This document shows, in pieces, positions 11,520 to 23,440 of a DNA stretch of 64,000 bases. Both the position numbers and the translations under genes were made by a program. The notes under the pieces are model-generated. The model was not told where the DNA came from. It saw only the letters and a program-made list of their open reading frames with translations, and made no database searches. Within the stretch, counting starts at the first letter, position 1. Each line of letters opens with the position of its first letter. Source of the DNA: Molanna angustata (Eukaryota > Arthropoda > Insecta > Trichoptera > Molannidae); contig OY754990.1 in NCBI GenBank assembly GCA_963576475.1, forward strand, positions 2,326,903 through 2,390,902, written 5' to 3'.

Positions 11520-11965
11520 GGGTGACTTCTATGCGAAAAATGCATTTGTCATCTCAGGTATAAGAATTGTTGCTCTCATTATTTACAAAAAAAAAAAAAC
11601 AATTCTCTCAATAGATGGCGTTACAACAAAAATAAATAAAAAAAATGTTGTTCATAATTTCACACATAGATGGCTGTATTAAAAATTCCTTATTTTCAAG
11701 CGAAAAGAATTTCAGTATTACAATATATAGAACTTTCAAAATTGAATTGATAGGGATCTCATTAAAAAGGCATAATTGGTGAACTTTGAACAAGCGCATA
11801 AAGTGATCGCGTAAACCAGCCGATGACAGGTCGTAAGCCCTGTAGGTGCCTTGATTTCCCGGTTCTCCTACAGTAAATATTCCAACTTCGTCTCTATTGA
11901 GATAATTAAAAATCTTTTAAAATCCAATGTTTGCGCATATGCAATAATAAAAATATTCGATGTAT
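11520..11965 (-). repeat. interspersed repeat P
   Basis: Near-complete copy with GTAAACCAGCCGATGACAGG around 11812-11835, ending on the right at GCGCATATGCAATAAT. Closest to the copy at 30150-30560. Confidence 0.75.
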
Positions 11966-12024
11966 GAAAGATATTTTTACTACATACATACATTTACAAT
12001 CGCCTCATAAACAGAAATAATATA

Positions 12025-12180
12025 TGTCTATCAATATAATAATAATAATAAATACTTTATTGCACCCTGCTCAAGTGGCGCGTTTATTGCCATTTGGAAA
12101 TTTCTTCCAACTAACCAGTGTTTCCAGCCCAGAGAAGCAATATTAGCGTGAGAAATCAATCACTATAATTTTCCCCTCTG
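12025..12180 (-). mobile_element. SINE-2 fragment
   Basis: Matches the body and tail of the tRNA-headed element at 37192-37405: GCTTCTCTGGGCTGGAAACAC and the small hairpin TTGCC...GGCAA. The tRNA head is largely lost. It ends in an AAT microsatellite at 12039-12055. Confidence 0.75.
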
Positions 12181-12189
12181 GAAATAAAT

Positions 12190-12483
12190 ACATACATACC
12201 ATCACGCCATGTCCCTTGCGGGGTAGGCTCAGAGAACCAAACGCCACACTTTTCTATCCTGGCACGCATTTCTCGCCTCGTCCACGTTCATGCATCGTCT
12301 CATACATGTTCGTCTGTTGCTCACACTTCTAACATTTCCGTCTTTCAGAATATCGTTCACATGGTCGTTCCATTCCTTTTTTGGGCGTCCCCAACCTCTC
12401 ATTCCATTCCTTTCCGCTCTGTATATTTTCTTCGTCAGGCGCTCCTCATTCATTCTCCCCATGTGACCAAACCATCTCAATGT
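12190..12483 (-). mobile_element. LINE family C, 3' end
   Basis: The minus-strand frame reads RWFGHMGRMNEERLTKKIYR, then GRPKKEWNDHVNDILKDGN and the terminal RRCMNVDEARNACQDRK. The tail ATACATACATACC at 12188-12201 is the reverse of the TATG microsatellite. Strongly 5'-truncated relative of 6370-6990. Confidence 0.88.
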
Positions 12484-13558
12484 AAATAAATAAATAAATT
12501 TCTCTCTTTCTTATACATGTTCGTCAGTTGGTATCAATTTTTGTCATTACTATTACAATATATTTTTTTTACTATAATTATAGTATGTAGGTATTCAAAT
12601 TGTGACAATTATTTTGTAATAGGTACCTATCATATCTGTAAAAAAATGTATGAATTAAATGTGTTTTTTTCTGTGATATACCTATAATTTAAATATTTTT
12701 TCTCCCACCTCGGAACAGGCTCAGCCTATTGAGGAGGTTTATACTAAATAAATTAATAATACTTTGTTTTTTTATTTTATTTTATCGTTTTTATCGTGCT
12801 AATAATAAAATAAAATTTGAAAGTATGTCATATACCTGTATAATTTATTCATATAAAAATAATATCATTTGATTAGGTATAGAATTATTTAGCAAGTTTG
12901 CTAGTCTAAATACATAAAAAAATAATATTTAGACGAACAATAGCGTAAGTCAAAAAAAAATCTTATTTTTTGCAACTTTTTTATAAAAAAAACTTGCCTA
13001 TCTGCTGGTACATGCTTCTTAAGTATAAATTAATACTAATCAATAAAAAAGAAAATATCAAAAAACCAGCCAAAAAATAAAAAAAATCTCTCGGACTGTT
13101 AAAAGTTCTCCAACTTGAAGTTACTTAAATCTTGGTATCACACCAGTTTTTTTTTATAATTTGAACATAGTCCTCTGTTTCTTTAATTCAAATTTATTTT
13201 AAAATAATCAGTATTTAACTAGATCATTTGTATATTTAATACAGTTATCAGACCTAACCCGTTTTTCAAATGGGCGATACATACGGTGTCTTAGCATAAT
13301 TTACAGCGTCTTTTCTTAAATGGATCAGGTCAAGAATGGAATTGGTCCACATTAATAATATTATAACTGTAATTGGTATCGTAATATATTTAAATGTATT
13401 TATATTTAAAATGAATATGAATCTCAATACATAAAAACAATTTATAGAAGTTTTTCGTATCTGTTTCTCGGTGAACTAAATACTTACTAATTGAATGAGG
13501 CGTATAAACCTAACACCCCAATTTCAAATCAAATTCATCAAATATATCAAACAGAATG
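12484..13558. other. no gene recognised
   Basis: Very AT-rich. Positions 12690-12760 hold a short motif (ACCTCGGAACAGGCTCAGCC, then AATAAATTAATAAT) that resembles a LINE 3' tail and recurs in altered form near 32490. Nothing else supported. Confidence 0.45.
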
Positions 13559-14199
13559 ACCCGAATGCAGAGTCCTAGGTACCTAAATACTAACTCCTAA
13601 CCTCACTGGAGTATTTAGTATTCTTAAGTTAGCAATTGTGTTGCAGAGACATCACTAACTAAATACTTAATACTAAGCCAAACTTTAGGTCGATGGCGTA
13701 GCATTGCACATTATTGTATATGAAGAAAAGAGATAGATAGTTTTCTATGGGTTTAGATTGACGTTTAAAATGTTTTTTTGTCATAACAACTTAAACACAC
13801 TGACAGCTCGATGTCACGATTTTTCTGAAATTCCAGTGAATTTTCGACATCTCGTATGGATCTCGTATGTTTGGTATTTGATTTGACAAAATTACCAAAT
13901 ACATATTCAACGAAAATCATCATCCATCAAAAAATCTCGTATTTTAGTACTAAACCACTCGTAAGGTTCCTCGCTATCAACCTTACTTTTTGACAATTCG
14001 CAAATGTTAGTTGACGCCAACGCGCATGCGCTAAGTATTAAAATAATATGTCTCTGCAATGCAATGTCTCATAGGTGAACTTGGTAGCATCCTCCAGTTA
14101 GGAAGCCACGTGATCTCCTAACTTAAGTGAGCGACTGTGCAATGAAAACATGGTTAGTATTTAGAATTTAGTATTAAGGTAGGACTCTGCATTCGGACC
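13559..14199 (+). mobile_element. TIR element S, ~640 bp
   Basis: The ends are inverted repeats: CCGAATGCAGAGTCCTA on the left and TAGGACTCTGCATTCGG on the right, with further inner similarity (AATACTAAC / GTTAGTATT). No transposase. A second copy in reverse orientation at 60108-62022 is broken by other insertions. Class unknown, non-autonomous DNA transposon by structure. Confidence 0.85.
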
Positions 14200-14690
14200 T
14201 ATGTTTCTAGAAAAAAATAACATAAGTATTTTCAACATTTCTCAAGTGAATGTTCGTCACACAATTTTAAAATTCAGCATAAATTCCCCTAATTTGTTTT
14301 CTTTTATCGTTTGTCTTTTATTTTATTTACTTGTTGATTGGATATTTTACTGCCTCGCTAGACATAGGTCCTAATATATGATTTTTGGCTCCTATAATGC
14401 ACAACTATCGAGATTATAATAATTTGTAGAGGTTTCGTCATATTATTCCAAGATATAACAATATAAACACGCATATTAAAATCAAATTTGATTTGTGATA
14501 AATGAAATTTGTCTTAAAACACCGCTAAACTACCTTGAACAGGCGTACAAGCGTTGTGTAAAATTAGTATGAGAGATACACAGTCGTTGATCAACTGATC
14601 TGCTACACAGCGTTTATTGGTAACGTTTTTGCCTACACGGGTGTTAAACGGTCGTATAACTTTGACAACACGTTTATTAGTAAGACTGTA

Positions 14691-14928
14691 AGTATCAAAC
14701 TATTAAGTCCCCGTAGATATTGTGTACTGCCTTACAAATTGTATGAAACGAGATCACTAAATTCAATTTTTATTAAAATTGGTAAGAAAAGTTTGAGATA
14801 TACTGCTAAAATATTCATATTTTTATAAAAAAATTATATTATCTAGTTGGGATGTTTCGGATTTTTTACATACTTCGTGAAATTTTGGAAATATAGGAAG
14901 CTTAACACATAATTTTATCATAAAATAT
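14691..14928 (-). mobile_element. HINE-B fragment
   Basis: Matches the 3' third of HINE-B in reverse: GTATCAAACTATTAAGTC through the CTAGTTGGGATGTTTCGG-type segment to TTTATCATAAAAT. Both termini are missing. Confidence 0.75.
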
Positions 14929-14999
14929 ATCAATTTATCTTTCTGCAGTCCTTTTCCATATAAAATATAGGTACTGCCTCCCTAACCAGCCAGATGGTT

Positions 15000-15195
15000 A
15001 AAAATTATTTGACCAAAACCAATTTAGTTATTTTATTTTTATATTTTAGTTACTTATTTATTATATAATGCTAACTGGCTCATGCCAGTCGCAATTATAA
15101 CTACAAACAAACTTAACAAACCTATTTTTACCAAACTTTTGTAAGTTAGGTTTAAAAAATCGGTGTACATCCTAGGCTATCCTGCATGGTTGGTC
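15000..15195 (-). repeat. interspersed repeat U
   Basis: Marked by GGCTCATGCCAGTCGCAATT, ACAAACAAACTTAAC and CCTAGGCTATCC. Copies also lie at 37790-37990, 47405-47490 and 53610-53850. Non-coding; class unknown. Confidence 0.65.
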
Positions 15196-15292
15196 AGGGA
15201 GGCAGTACCTAAATTTAACTATACCAAATCTCACATTCCTCAGTGCGCGCAGTTTGCTTCATAATTGGCCCGAAGTATTCACTCTACGGGTC

Positions 15293-15411
15293 GTATTATG
15301 GGAGTTATTTGAGAAAAATATAAGAAGAAGTTAAGGTTTTTTTTAGCAGTATTCTCGCAGTATGGGACCTTGCCATTTTCTTAAATTACTCTCGTAATAC
15401 GACCCTACGTA
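15293..15411. mobile_element. palindromic mini-MITE
   Basis: Ends are GGGTCGTATTATGGGAGTTA and its complement TACTCTCGTAATACGACCC. About 119 bp. Relatives lie at 1000-1091 and 16150-16175. Confidence 0.7.
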
Positions 15412-15497
15412 GTATTAGTATGTTGACAATTGACGTATTTTCATTTAGTAGATAGATCTCAATTATAATTTCGGTTTAGTATATGTACCTACTTTTT

Positions 15498-15999
15498 ATT
15501 ATTATTATTATTTATTTAAATGGCAATAGTAACCTCAAATGAAGGAACATTGGCCAGAGTCAAGTTTGTTACAAAATCGTGCATTTGTTAATTACAATAA
15601 AATAAACAACAAATTATAAAATATGTGGAAAACAAAAAAAAAAAAAAAATATTAATAATTAATACTGAAATTAAAAATTTAAAAAGTTGTGAAAAAAGTT
15701 TTGTTTTTAAATGGGAAGTAGAAAATGAAATCACAATTTGACGTTATTCTGTCTGATAAATTTTGTAAGGACATTAAGTACTTGAAATTTATTAAGGCTG
15801 AGTAAGGAGGTGATATTATGAGGAGGAAATATTTTAAATTTAATCAGATGTGTTAAAGATATTGGGAACTTAGATGTAGGGCAATTGAAAAATATGTGAT
15901 CCAAGCTGCCTTCTTCTTGGCCACATTGACAAAGAGATGAGTTCTTAATACCCAACCTTGCTAGGTGAGAAGGGGAACAGCAGTGTCCGAATCTCAAAC
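15498..15999 (-). mobile_element. LINE 3' end with 13-bp target duplication
   Basis: The minus-strand frame 15731-15997 reads a C-terminal domain with the cysteine/histidine pattern LCQCGQEEGSLDHIFFNCP, typical of the end of jockey/I-like LINE polyproteins. It is flanked by GTACCTACTTTTT at 15485-15497 and 16000-16012. It ends on the left with an AAT-rich tail. The insertion disrupted the small MITE motif that continues at 16012. Confidence 0.88.
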
Positions 16000-16159
16000 G
16001 TACCTACTTTTTGCACGGAGTACTACATCTAGTATATTGTAATAAAAATCTATGGTTCACAACACCAACACATACAACCAAGTTCACACTGACAGCTCGA
16101 TGTCTCGATTTTTCTGAAATTAAAGCGAATTTTTACCATTTTGTTACATTTTTCTTAAA

Positions 16160-16258
16160 TAACTATCGCAATACGACCCTACATATTGATAATATGTTGA
16201 CAATTGACGTATTTTCATTTAGTAGATAGGTCTCAATTATATTTTTGGTTTAGTATAT
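16160..16258. repeat. duplicate of 15405-15485
   Basis: Shares TGTTGACAATTGACGTATTT and TTTAGTAGATAG with 15424-15480. This shows that the two segments on either side of the LINE insertion belong to one dispersed repeat family. Confidence 0.6.
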
Positions 16259-16719
16259 TATGTATATTAAGGTCATAAGTGCATCAGAGTTATTTCAAAT
16301 ATCTATGGTGGGTGTGCGTCAATGTAGATAATTATATAATACTTCAAATTATTCCTCTAACATTGCACAATATTTGAATTTCTTGTCTGGTGTGTGCTGG
16401 TGTATGGCAGCGAAACTTGAACTAACAGCCGGAGAGAATCTGGACGTCTGGCTCCGTTAGAAATGTGGTGCTACAGGCGCATGGCTAGGATGATCCTTCG
16501 GTCAGACCACAGGTTGGAAGTTTCATATTTCACCGCGCCGCCGCGCCCCCTCCCGGACGGAATTAATTTCACCTACGAATTCACACAGCTCGTACTTCCA
16601 TTTAGACTTTTGTGACAAGTAATAGGTATCACATGGAACTGACAATTATTAGGTGATAAGTATCGATTCCGCTCCCACATTCCAAATAACGTGGTTTAAT
16701 TTTTTTAACGTGGCTACGA
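16259..16719. other. no gene; LINE debris
   Basis: Around 16420-16520 a degraded + strand fragment resembles the C-terminal RTE-like sequence (CGCCGGAGAG...GGTGCTACAGGCGCATGGC). No intact frame. The rest is unremarkable. Confidence 0.4.
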
Positions 16720-17000
16720 AGATGACAACAGTAGAATTTGGGTCCATTGAACTCATTCGAAGAAGCGCACTGCGTAGCGTTGGTGAGGATTTGCAATCTG
16801 CTCAGGATTTTAAAAAGACCCGGGTAGTATGAAGGTGGAAACACATGATTCGGAGGTTTGTTCCACAGCTGGGCTGATGTGTTAATAAAAGAGTTGGAGA
16901 AGCGACTGGTTCGTGTATTGTGAAGGTTTACTGTGAACGGGTGTCGAGATTGAGTCAGATTGGGTCGGGTCCTCGTCCCAGGGCCTGTATAAACATATCA
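16720..17000 (-). mobile_element. CR1/jockey-like LINE C-terminal fragment
   Basis: Read on the minus strand: RHPFTVNLHNTRTSRFSNSF, then INTSAQLWNKPPNHVFPPSY. This is the familiar C-terminal consensus of insect CR1-like LINEs (HP-T--, R---SF---T--LWN-LP---FP--Y). Stops surround it. A run of AAAT units at 17056-17082 borders it on the other side. Confidence 0.75.
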
Positions 17001-17082
17001 TATGTAGACTTTTTAGTTTTTATTCTTTCTTTTTTGTACTTGCATTGTCACTGTTTAAATAAATAAATAAATAAATAAATAT

Positions 17083-17680
17083 ATTCTTAACACAAAATTA
17101 ATATAACTAGATAACAATTCAACTATTCGTGATGTCAAGGGTCGGAATAAATAAACTATGATAAACTCGACGCTGTATTGAGATAGACGGTCGACGCATG
17201 AATGGCTGCTCGATTGATTTGTATGGACGGCGATGGGCTGTAGTTCGTCAATCTTCGGGAACTGTCTAGGATATACAAATTGCAGCTTAAAAAATCAGGA
17301 GCGCAGCTACACTAGGATTGTAACCATGAAGAAGAAGAATTTAATAATTTCATGCGTATCTATATTAATTTATTGCGTATGTAAATGGTAATCAATGTGA
17401 AGTTCGTACGCGTCTATACGCGTCTTTTTTCGTATACAGCCCTGTCTCGAGACAGCGAGATAGCTCTCTCGAAGCAATCTCAACTACTCTAAAAATCTCC
17501 TAAAAGCGACCAACTATAACCGTTTTTAGACCCCCTTTGCGCAGGTACCGCCCACCGCAATAAACAGTCGACTTATCACAGGTATAAGTTAAGTCAGTCG
17601 ACATCCCCAGTGTAGTTATTAACAGTGTATTAGCAACATGGAAAATATTACCCCAAGTTAAGAGGAATAAATGTGGACAT
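17083..17680. other. no gene recognised
   Basis: Slightly GC-richer than its surroundings. Positions 17190-17330 include tail-like LINE debris ending GAAGAAGAAG. No supported exon. Confidence 0.4.
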
Positions 17681-17901
17681 TATTATTATTATTTATTACT
17701 TCTCGGGCAACTAACAGGTACTATGTCAAATATTAAATTAAACACGCACCCAATAACAAGTTGCCACATTCTGGAGACTTACGATATTAATCGTCTCACA
17801 GATCCAGACTGAAAACACAATTAAAAACTGTGTCTCCACCGGGAATCGAACCCGGGACCTTTGGATCAGCAGTCAGATACCCAACCCACTGAGCCAAGAA
17901 G
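17681..17901 (-). mobile_element. SINE-1 with target duplication
   Basis: Same tRNA-headed family as 4785-5003. Flanked by GTGGACAT at 17673-17680 and 17902-17909. The head still shows GGTTCGATTCC on the minus strand. Confidence 0.9.
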
Positions 17902-18029
17902 GTGGACATGTAAAATATTCAATATTTTATATTTATATTGGTATTATTTTACTTTCAGACAATATTTTCATAGCATTGAAAATAAACCAAGTTTTTTTCT
18001 TTATTTGTTGTCATAACTTTCTTGTCATA

Positions 18030-18385
18030 ATTCATTCATTCATTCATACCATCACGGCATATCCCACAATGTGGGGTAACCAGCGAAAGATGTGCGGGTG
18101 TGCATTGCCATATAAAAGGGAGCACAACATATCTGTGTATACCCACACACCAGTCTCGTCTCACCTAAAAAGGCACTATATTCAGAATGGGTGGTGAACC
18201 TCATTGCTGAACTATGTGAGATGTTATTGTTGCCTGTTGTATTTTCTATTACCCGGCTCTTACGAGACACCCGAAACACTACATTCAGAATGTGTGATGG
18301 TGAACCTCATTGCTGAACTATGTGAGATGTTATTGTTGCCTGTTGTATTTTCGATTACCCGGCTCTTACGGGACACTCAAAAACA
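18030..18385. repeat. LINE tail plus ~106-bp tandem duplication
   Basis: Positions 18030-18050 are a TTCA/TCAT repeat that marks a minus-strand LINE tail (CATACCATCACGG follows). Positions 18170-18275 and 18276-18381 are two near-identical units of about 106 bp, each with GAACCTCATTGCTGAAC (18196 and 18302) and ACCCGGCTCTTACG. No host gene is supported; the short frames here arise from the duplication. Confidence 0.7.
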
Positions 18386-19077
18386 ATAATAGAAAAGAGT
18401 GGAAGCACTATTCTAAGCCGGTGCCTTACAGCTAATTACACATAATAATTGATATTCAAAATAAATCAGATTATATTCCTTGTTTATGTCATTATTTGTA
18501 TATTTCAATAAAATGAAATGTTTTTTGTGCCAAATTTTTGTAATTCAAATAAAAAAATATAATGGTTGATGTCGCTTCTGCGATAACTGTGGACATTATA
18601 AAAAATATTGTTTAAAAATAAAAAAAACACCACAAAATTGATTTAGGTTTTTTTACCCCATTTATTTACGCCGTCGTTTGAAGGTTGAATAGAAATTGTT
18701 GCAAAGTGGGGATAAGTACCTACGCTTAATGGACGGAGACATGCGTAAATGTCTGGTCGCTCTTGGGAGAAATAAAGAGTATTCTATGTATACATTTTGA
18801 TACCGGTCTTGAGATCAAAATTAGTGAGTTTTATATCTTTAATACCATTTTGGTTCAGGACGTGTGCTCAAGATCAGACTCAAGCTTGAGAAAGAATCTA
18901 TAATACGGGCCACAGGCACAATTAAAAAAACTTCAGGCTCTCGCACCATTATCCTGAACATTTTTAAATAATTCTGGTTGATTTATGAATGTGGATACAA
19001 AGTATGTACCTACACGATTTATGTGCTGCGTATAATTTACGCATGTTTGACATGTAATGATAAAGTTAATTATTTAT
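18386..19077. other. no gene recognised
   Basis: AT-rich, no repeat match recognised and no exon pattern. Confidence 0.45.
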
Positions 19078-19351
<274 letters not shown>

Positions 19352-19539
19352 TAGTTTCAATAAACAATGTTTCTGATAAATAATAATATTGAAATTAAAT
19401 ATGATTTATTGCCGTCGTAAATTATGACAAATTAAAACATCAAATGACAGGATGATAACTACTACTTATAAATTATAGATTCATAAAATGAAATAAAATT
19501 ATTGTATTTATAAGTATTTGAAATGGATTTTTATTGTGA

Positions 19540-19765
19540 ATTGATAATAGTATCGACCTTGTGTATGAGGAGACGATTCGCGTCGATGGTCCATGTAGAG
19601 ATAATGGAAGGGTATATTTTGGTTTTATTTTATGCGGGAATATAACAGATTTATGTGACGAGCAAAAGTCTTGCAACGATTCCTCAATTTTCCAAAAGTG
19701 TATTAATTCTCATCAATATCTCAATAGCAGTCATGTTGTATATATTTCCAGAAATTCAAAAAGGA
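19540..19765 (+). CDS. candidate orphan cysteine-rich exon, unrecognised
   Basis: Open from just after a stop near 19537 to the edge of the foldback element. It reads VYEETIRVDGPCRDNG, then VYFGFILCGNITDLCDEQKS and a further spaced cysteine (FQKC), followed by HVVYISRNSKR. The spacing of cysteines and the YFGFILCG motif are reminiscent of mannose-6-phosphate-receptor-homology repeats, but the match is weak. A possible acceptor AG lies at about 19549-19550. No neighbouring exon and no good donor were found: the segment runs straight into transposon sequence at about 19767. It may be a broken exon, a captured fragment, or chance. No function is claimed. Confidence 0.3.
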
Positions 19766-19884
19766 TTATGGGGAGGGGACTGCTGCCAACGTACCTATTT
19801 TTCAATTTGATATACCATCATTATTTATTATCAAATCGTTTTGAAACAAATAATTTAGATAGTTTGGATATTAAGAGAGTGACT

Positions 19885-22140
19885 ACATACTGTGCGATAG
19901 GAAGAACCTTCGAAAATCAAAAGATTGTATGGTTATACCTGGTGAACCTCTAACTTCTCAACATAGACTCCTGGTCGCGGTCTTTTCACTCTCTACACCC
20001 TTAAACAGAAGGCTAAACCGTACACCCAAGATCAAATGGCATGAGCTAAACAACGAAGCAAAGGGTAAACTACTCACGGACAATATAGCACAATACTTGA
20101 TAAGTGACATTGGCAAACAGCAGTCCGTAGATGAAATGTGGAACGGCTTTGAAGATAAGTGTAAGCAAGAGGCAAAAAAGATTTTTGGGATGTCTAAGGG
20201 TGGACTGAGCTCCAATAAAGATACATCATGGTGGAGCGACGAAATCAAGGAGGTACTTAAAGAAAAAAGAGCAGCATTCAAGACTTGGCAAAGAACAAAC
20301 CTGGACCTGGTTTGGAACAACAAACCTGGAAGAAAAAGTACAAAATTTTGAAAGTTCTGGCCAAGAAGAGGGTAGCTGTCTCAAGAGCAATGGCAAACCA
20401 AAGTTATTATGACAAACTGTAGAATTCTGAAAACGACAGAGACATATTTAAACTTGCTAGATACCGACATAATATAACTAAAGATATAAAAACAAATAAG
20501 TACATAAAGAATGAGGGAGGAAAACTGCTTACTGCGGATGCAGATATAAATACCAGATGGCAGCAATATTACTCCGATCTGCTAAACGAAGAGTTCCCTA
20601 GTAAAAACCTTGAAAATATGAAACCTACAATGGGTCCCATCCATGAAATATCTGAACTTGAGGTTAAAACAGCACTTTCCAATATGAAAAACAACAAAGC
20701 AACGGGTCCCGATGAAATATCCACAGATCTACTTAAGAGGCTCGGCCCAGTCGGTATAAGGTGGCTCACAAAATTATATAATCACATTTTGAATGGTAAC
20801 AAGATCCCTAATTCCTGGAGACATAGCACATTGATCCCATTTTTTAAAAATAAAGGAGATATCAGTCAATGTCATAACTATCGAGCAATAAAACTCACAG
20901 CCCATGCATTTAAAGTCTGGGAAAGAATAATAAACATAAGATTGCAGAAGATACTTAAATTATCACCCAATCAGTTTGGTTTTACAGGTGAAAAATCAAC
21001 CACAGATCCAATACAGTCTATAAGAGTACTACTGGAGAAAAGTCGAATAAATAAAAAGAATGTACATATGGTGTTTATTGATCTGGAAAAAGCGTTCGAC
21101 AGGGTCCCACGTAGACTGATATGGCACACATCAAGAGCACATAATATTCCCGAACAGTATGTTGACCTCCTGAAGGATATGTATAGTGAAAGCAATACCA
21201 GGGTCAGAAGTCCTGCGGGTTATAGCGAAAACTTTGATGTTAGGGTCGGTGTTCATCAGGGCTCAGCTCTGAGCCCCCTAATCTTTAACATGGTGATGGA
21301 CTACTTAACAAAAAACATCCAAAAACAACTACCGTGGTGCATGCTATATGCAGATGACGTCGTGCTAATAAACGAAGACCCCGTAGATCTGCAGGAGTCT
21401 CTGAATGAGTGGGTGGCTGCCTTGGAGGACAACGGTCTTAAAATCAGTAGAACGAAGACAGAATACATGCCGTGCATTTTCGATGGTAGTGCAGCTGGCC
21501 CCGATATATACATAGATAACACACCTCTTCCAATAGTTAATCAGTTCAAATACCTCGGATCCGTTGTGACACCAGATGCCTCCGTAGATGCAGACGTAAC
21601 ACACCGCGTGAATATGGGATGGATGAAGTGGAGAGCCCTGTCGGGTGTTACGTGTGACCCAAGGATACCCATAAAAACTAAGGGCAAAGTATATAAGACA
21701 GCTGTCCGCCCGGCTATGCTATACGGATCAGAATGCTGGACCATGAAGAAAAAGCATGAGCAAAAAATGCACACAGCAGAAATGAAAATGCTCAGGTGGT
21801 CCGCAGGTGTTACAAGGGAGGATAGAATTAGAAACGAATACGTCCGAGGAAGTTTTGGGGTCGCGCCTATTCCGGAGAAATTAAAAGAAACAAGACTCCG
21901 ATGGTACGGACACGTAAGCAGACGAAGTGATGATCACGTGGTCAAACTCGCACTGGACATACACACACAGCAGTCCAGAACTAGAGGTCGTCCACAGGCC
22001 ACCTGGTGGACAAATATTGAAAGGGAGCTGAGGAAGGAGCAGCTAACCAGAGAGATGACACAAGATCGAAAGGTCTGGCGATTACGTACCAGAAGGGCCG
22101 ACCCCAGATGAACTGGGAAGAGGCAAGGAAGAAGAAGAAG
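19885..22140 (+). mobile_element. RTE-like LINE, 5'-truncated, 18-bp target duplication
   Basis: The largest frame (20618-22111, 497 codons from Met) covers reverse-transcriptase motifs in order: NNKATGPDEISTDLLK, ALSNMKNNK region, FIDLEKAFDRVPR, VGVHQGSALSPLIFNMVMD, and the catalytic YADDVV. It is followed by the C-terminal RLRWYGHVSRR and RGRPQATWW segments. The upstream frame (about 19929-20330) ends by a frameshift near 20320-20330. An in-frame TAG at 20420 separates the next part from the large frame, so the copy is dead. The 3' end is a GAA microsatellite. Duplicated target GATATTAAGAGAGTGACT lies at 19867-19884 and 22141-22158. Confidence 0.95.
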
Positions 22141-23440
22141 GATATTAAGAGAGTGACTGCTGCCAACGTACCTATTTTTCAATTTGATATACCATCATTA
22201 TTTATTATCAAATCGTTTTGAAACAAATAATTTAGATAGTTTGGATATTAAGAGAGTGACTGCTGCCAACGTACCTATTTTTCAATTTGATATACCATCA
22301 TTATTTATTATCAAATCGTTTTGAAACAAATAATTTAGAGAGTTTGGATATTAAGAGAGTGACTGCTGCCAACGTACCTATTTTTCAATTTGATATACCA
22401 TCATTATTTATTATCAAATCGTTTTGAAACAAATAATTTAGATAGTTTGGATATTAAGAGAGTGACTGCTGCCAACGTACCTATTTTTCAATTTGATATA
22501 CCATCATTATTTATTATCAAATCATTTTGAAACAAATAATTTAGATAGTTTGGATATTAAGAGAGTGACTGCTGCCAACGTACCTATTTTTCAATTTGAT
22601 ATACCATCATTATTTATTATCAAATCGTTTTGAAACAAATAATTTAGATAGTTTGGATATTAAGAGAGTGACTGCTGCCAACGTACCTATTTTTCAATTT
22701 GATATACCATCATTATTTATTATCAAATCGTTTTGAAACAAATAATTTAGATAGTTTGGATATTAAGAGAGTGACTGCTGCCAACGTACCTATTTTTCAA
22801 TTTGATATACCATCATTATTTATTATCAAATCGTTTTGAAACAAATAATTTAGATAGTTTGGATATTAAGAGAGTAACTGCTGCCAACGTACCTATTTTT
22901 CAATTTGATATACCATCATTATTTATTATCAAATCGTTTTGAAACAAATAATTTAGATAGTTTGGATATTAAGAGAGTGACTGCTGCCAACGTACCTATT
23001 TTTCAATTTGATATACCATCATTATTTATTATCAAATCGTTTTGAAACAAATAATTTAGATAGTTTGGATATTAAGAGAGTGACTGCTGCCAACGTACCT
23101 ATTTTTCAATTTGATATACCATCATTATTTATTATCAAATCGTTTTGAAACAAATAATTTAGAGAGTTTGGATATTAAGAGAGTGACTGCTGCCAACGTA
23201 CCTATTTTTCAATTTGATATACCATCATTATTTATTATCAAATCGTTTTGAAACAAATAATTTAGATAGTTTGGATATTAAGAGAGTGACTGCTGCCAAC
23301 GTACCTATTTTTCAATTTGATATACCATCATTATTTATTATCAAATCGTTTTGAAACAAATAATTTAGATAGTTTGGATATTAAGAGAGTGACTGCTGCC
23401 AACGTACCTATTTTTCAATTTGATATACCATCATTAATAC
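22141..23440. repeat. 103-bp satellite from a foldback arm, 12+ units
   Basis: Twelve full 103-bp units start every 103 bp from 22141, with a 13th broken at about 23437. Each contains GAGAGTGACTGCTGCCAACG and TCGTTTTGAAACAAATAATT. The sequence equals the left terminal repeat of the foldback element. Variants are few: TAGAGAGTTT for TAGATAGTTT in two units, GAGTAACT in one, AATCATTTTG in one. Confidence 0.97.

Noticed and set aside
11015..11545. 176-codon minus-strand frame resembling a membrane protein
   Set aside because: Repeats every ~88 bases with the purine-rich minisatellite; hydrophobicity follows from T-rich codons on that strand.
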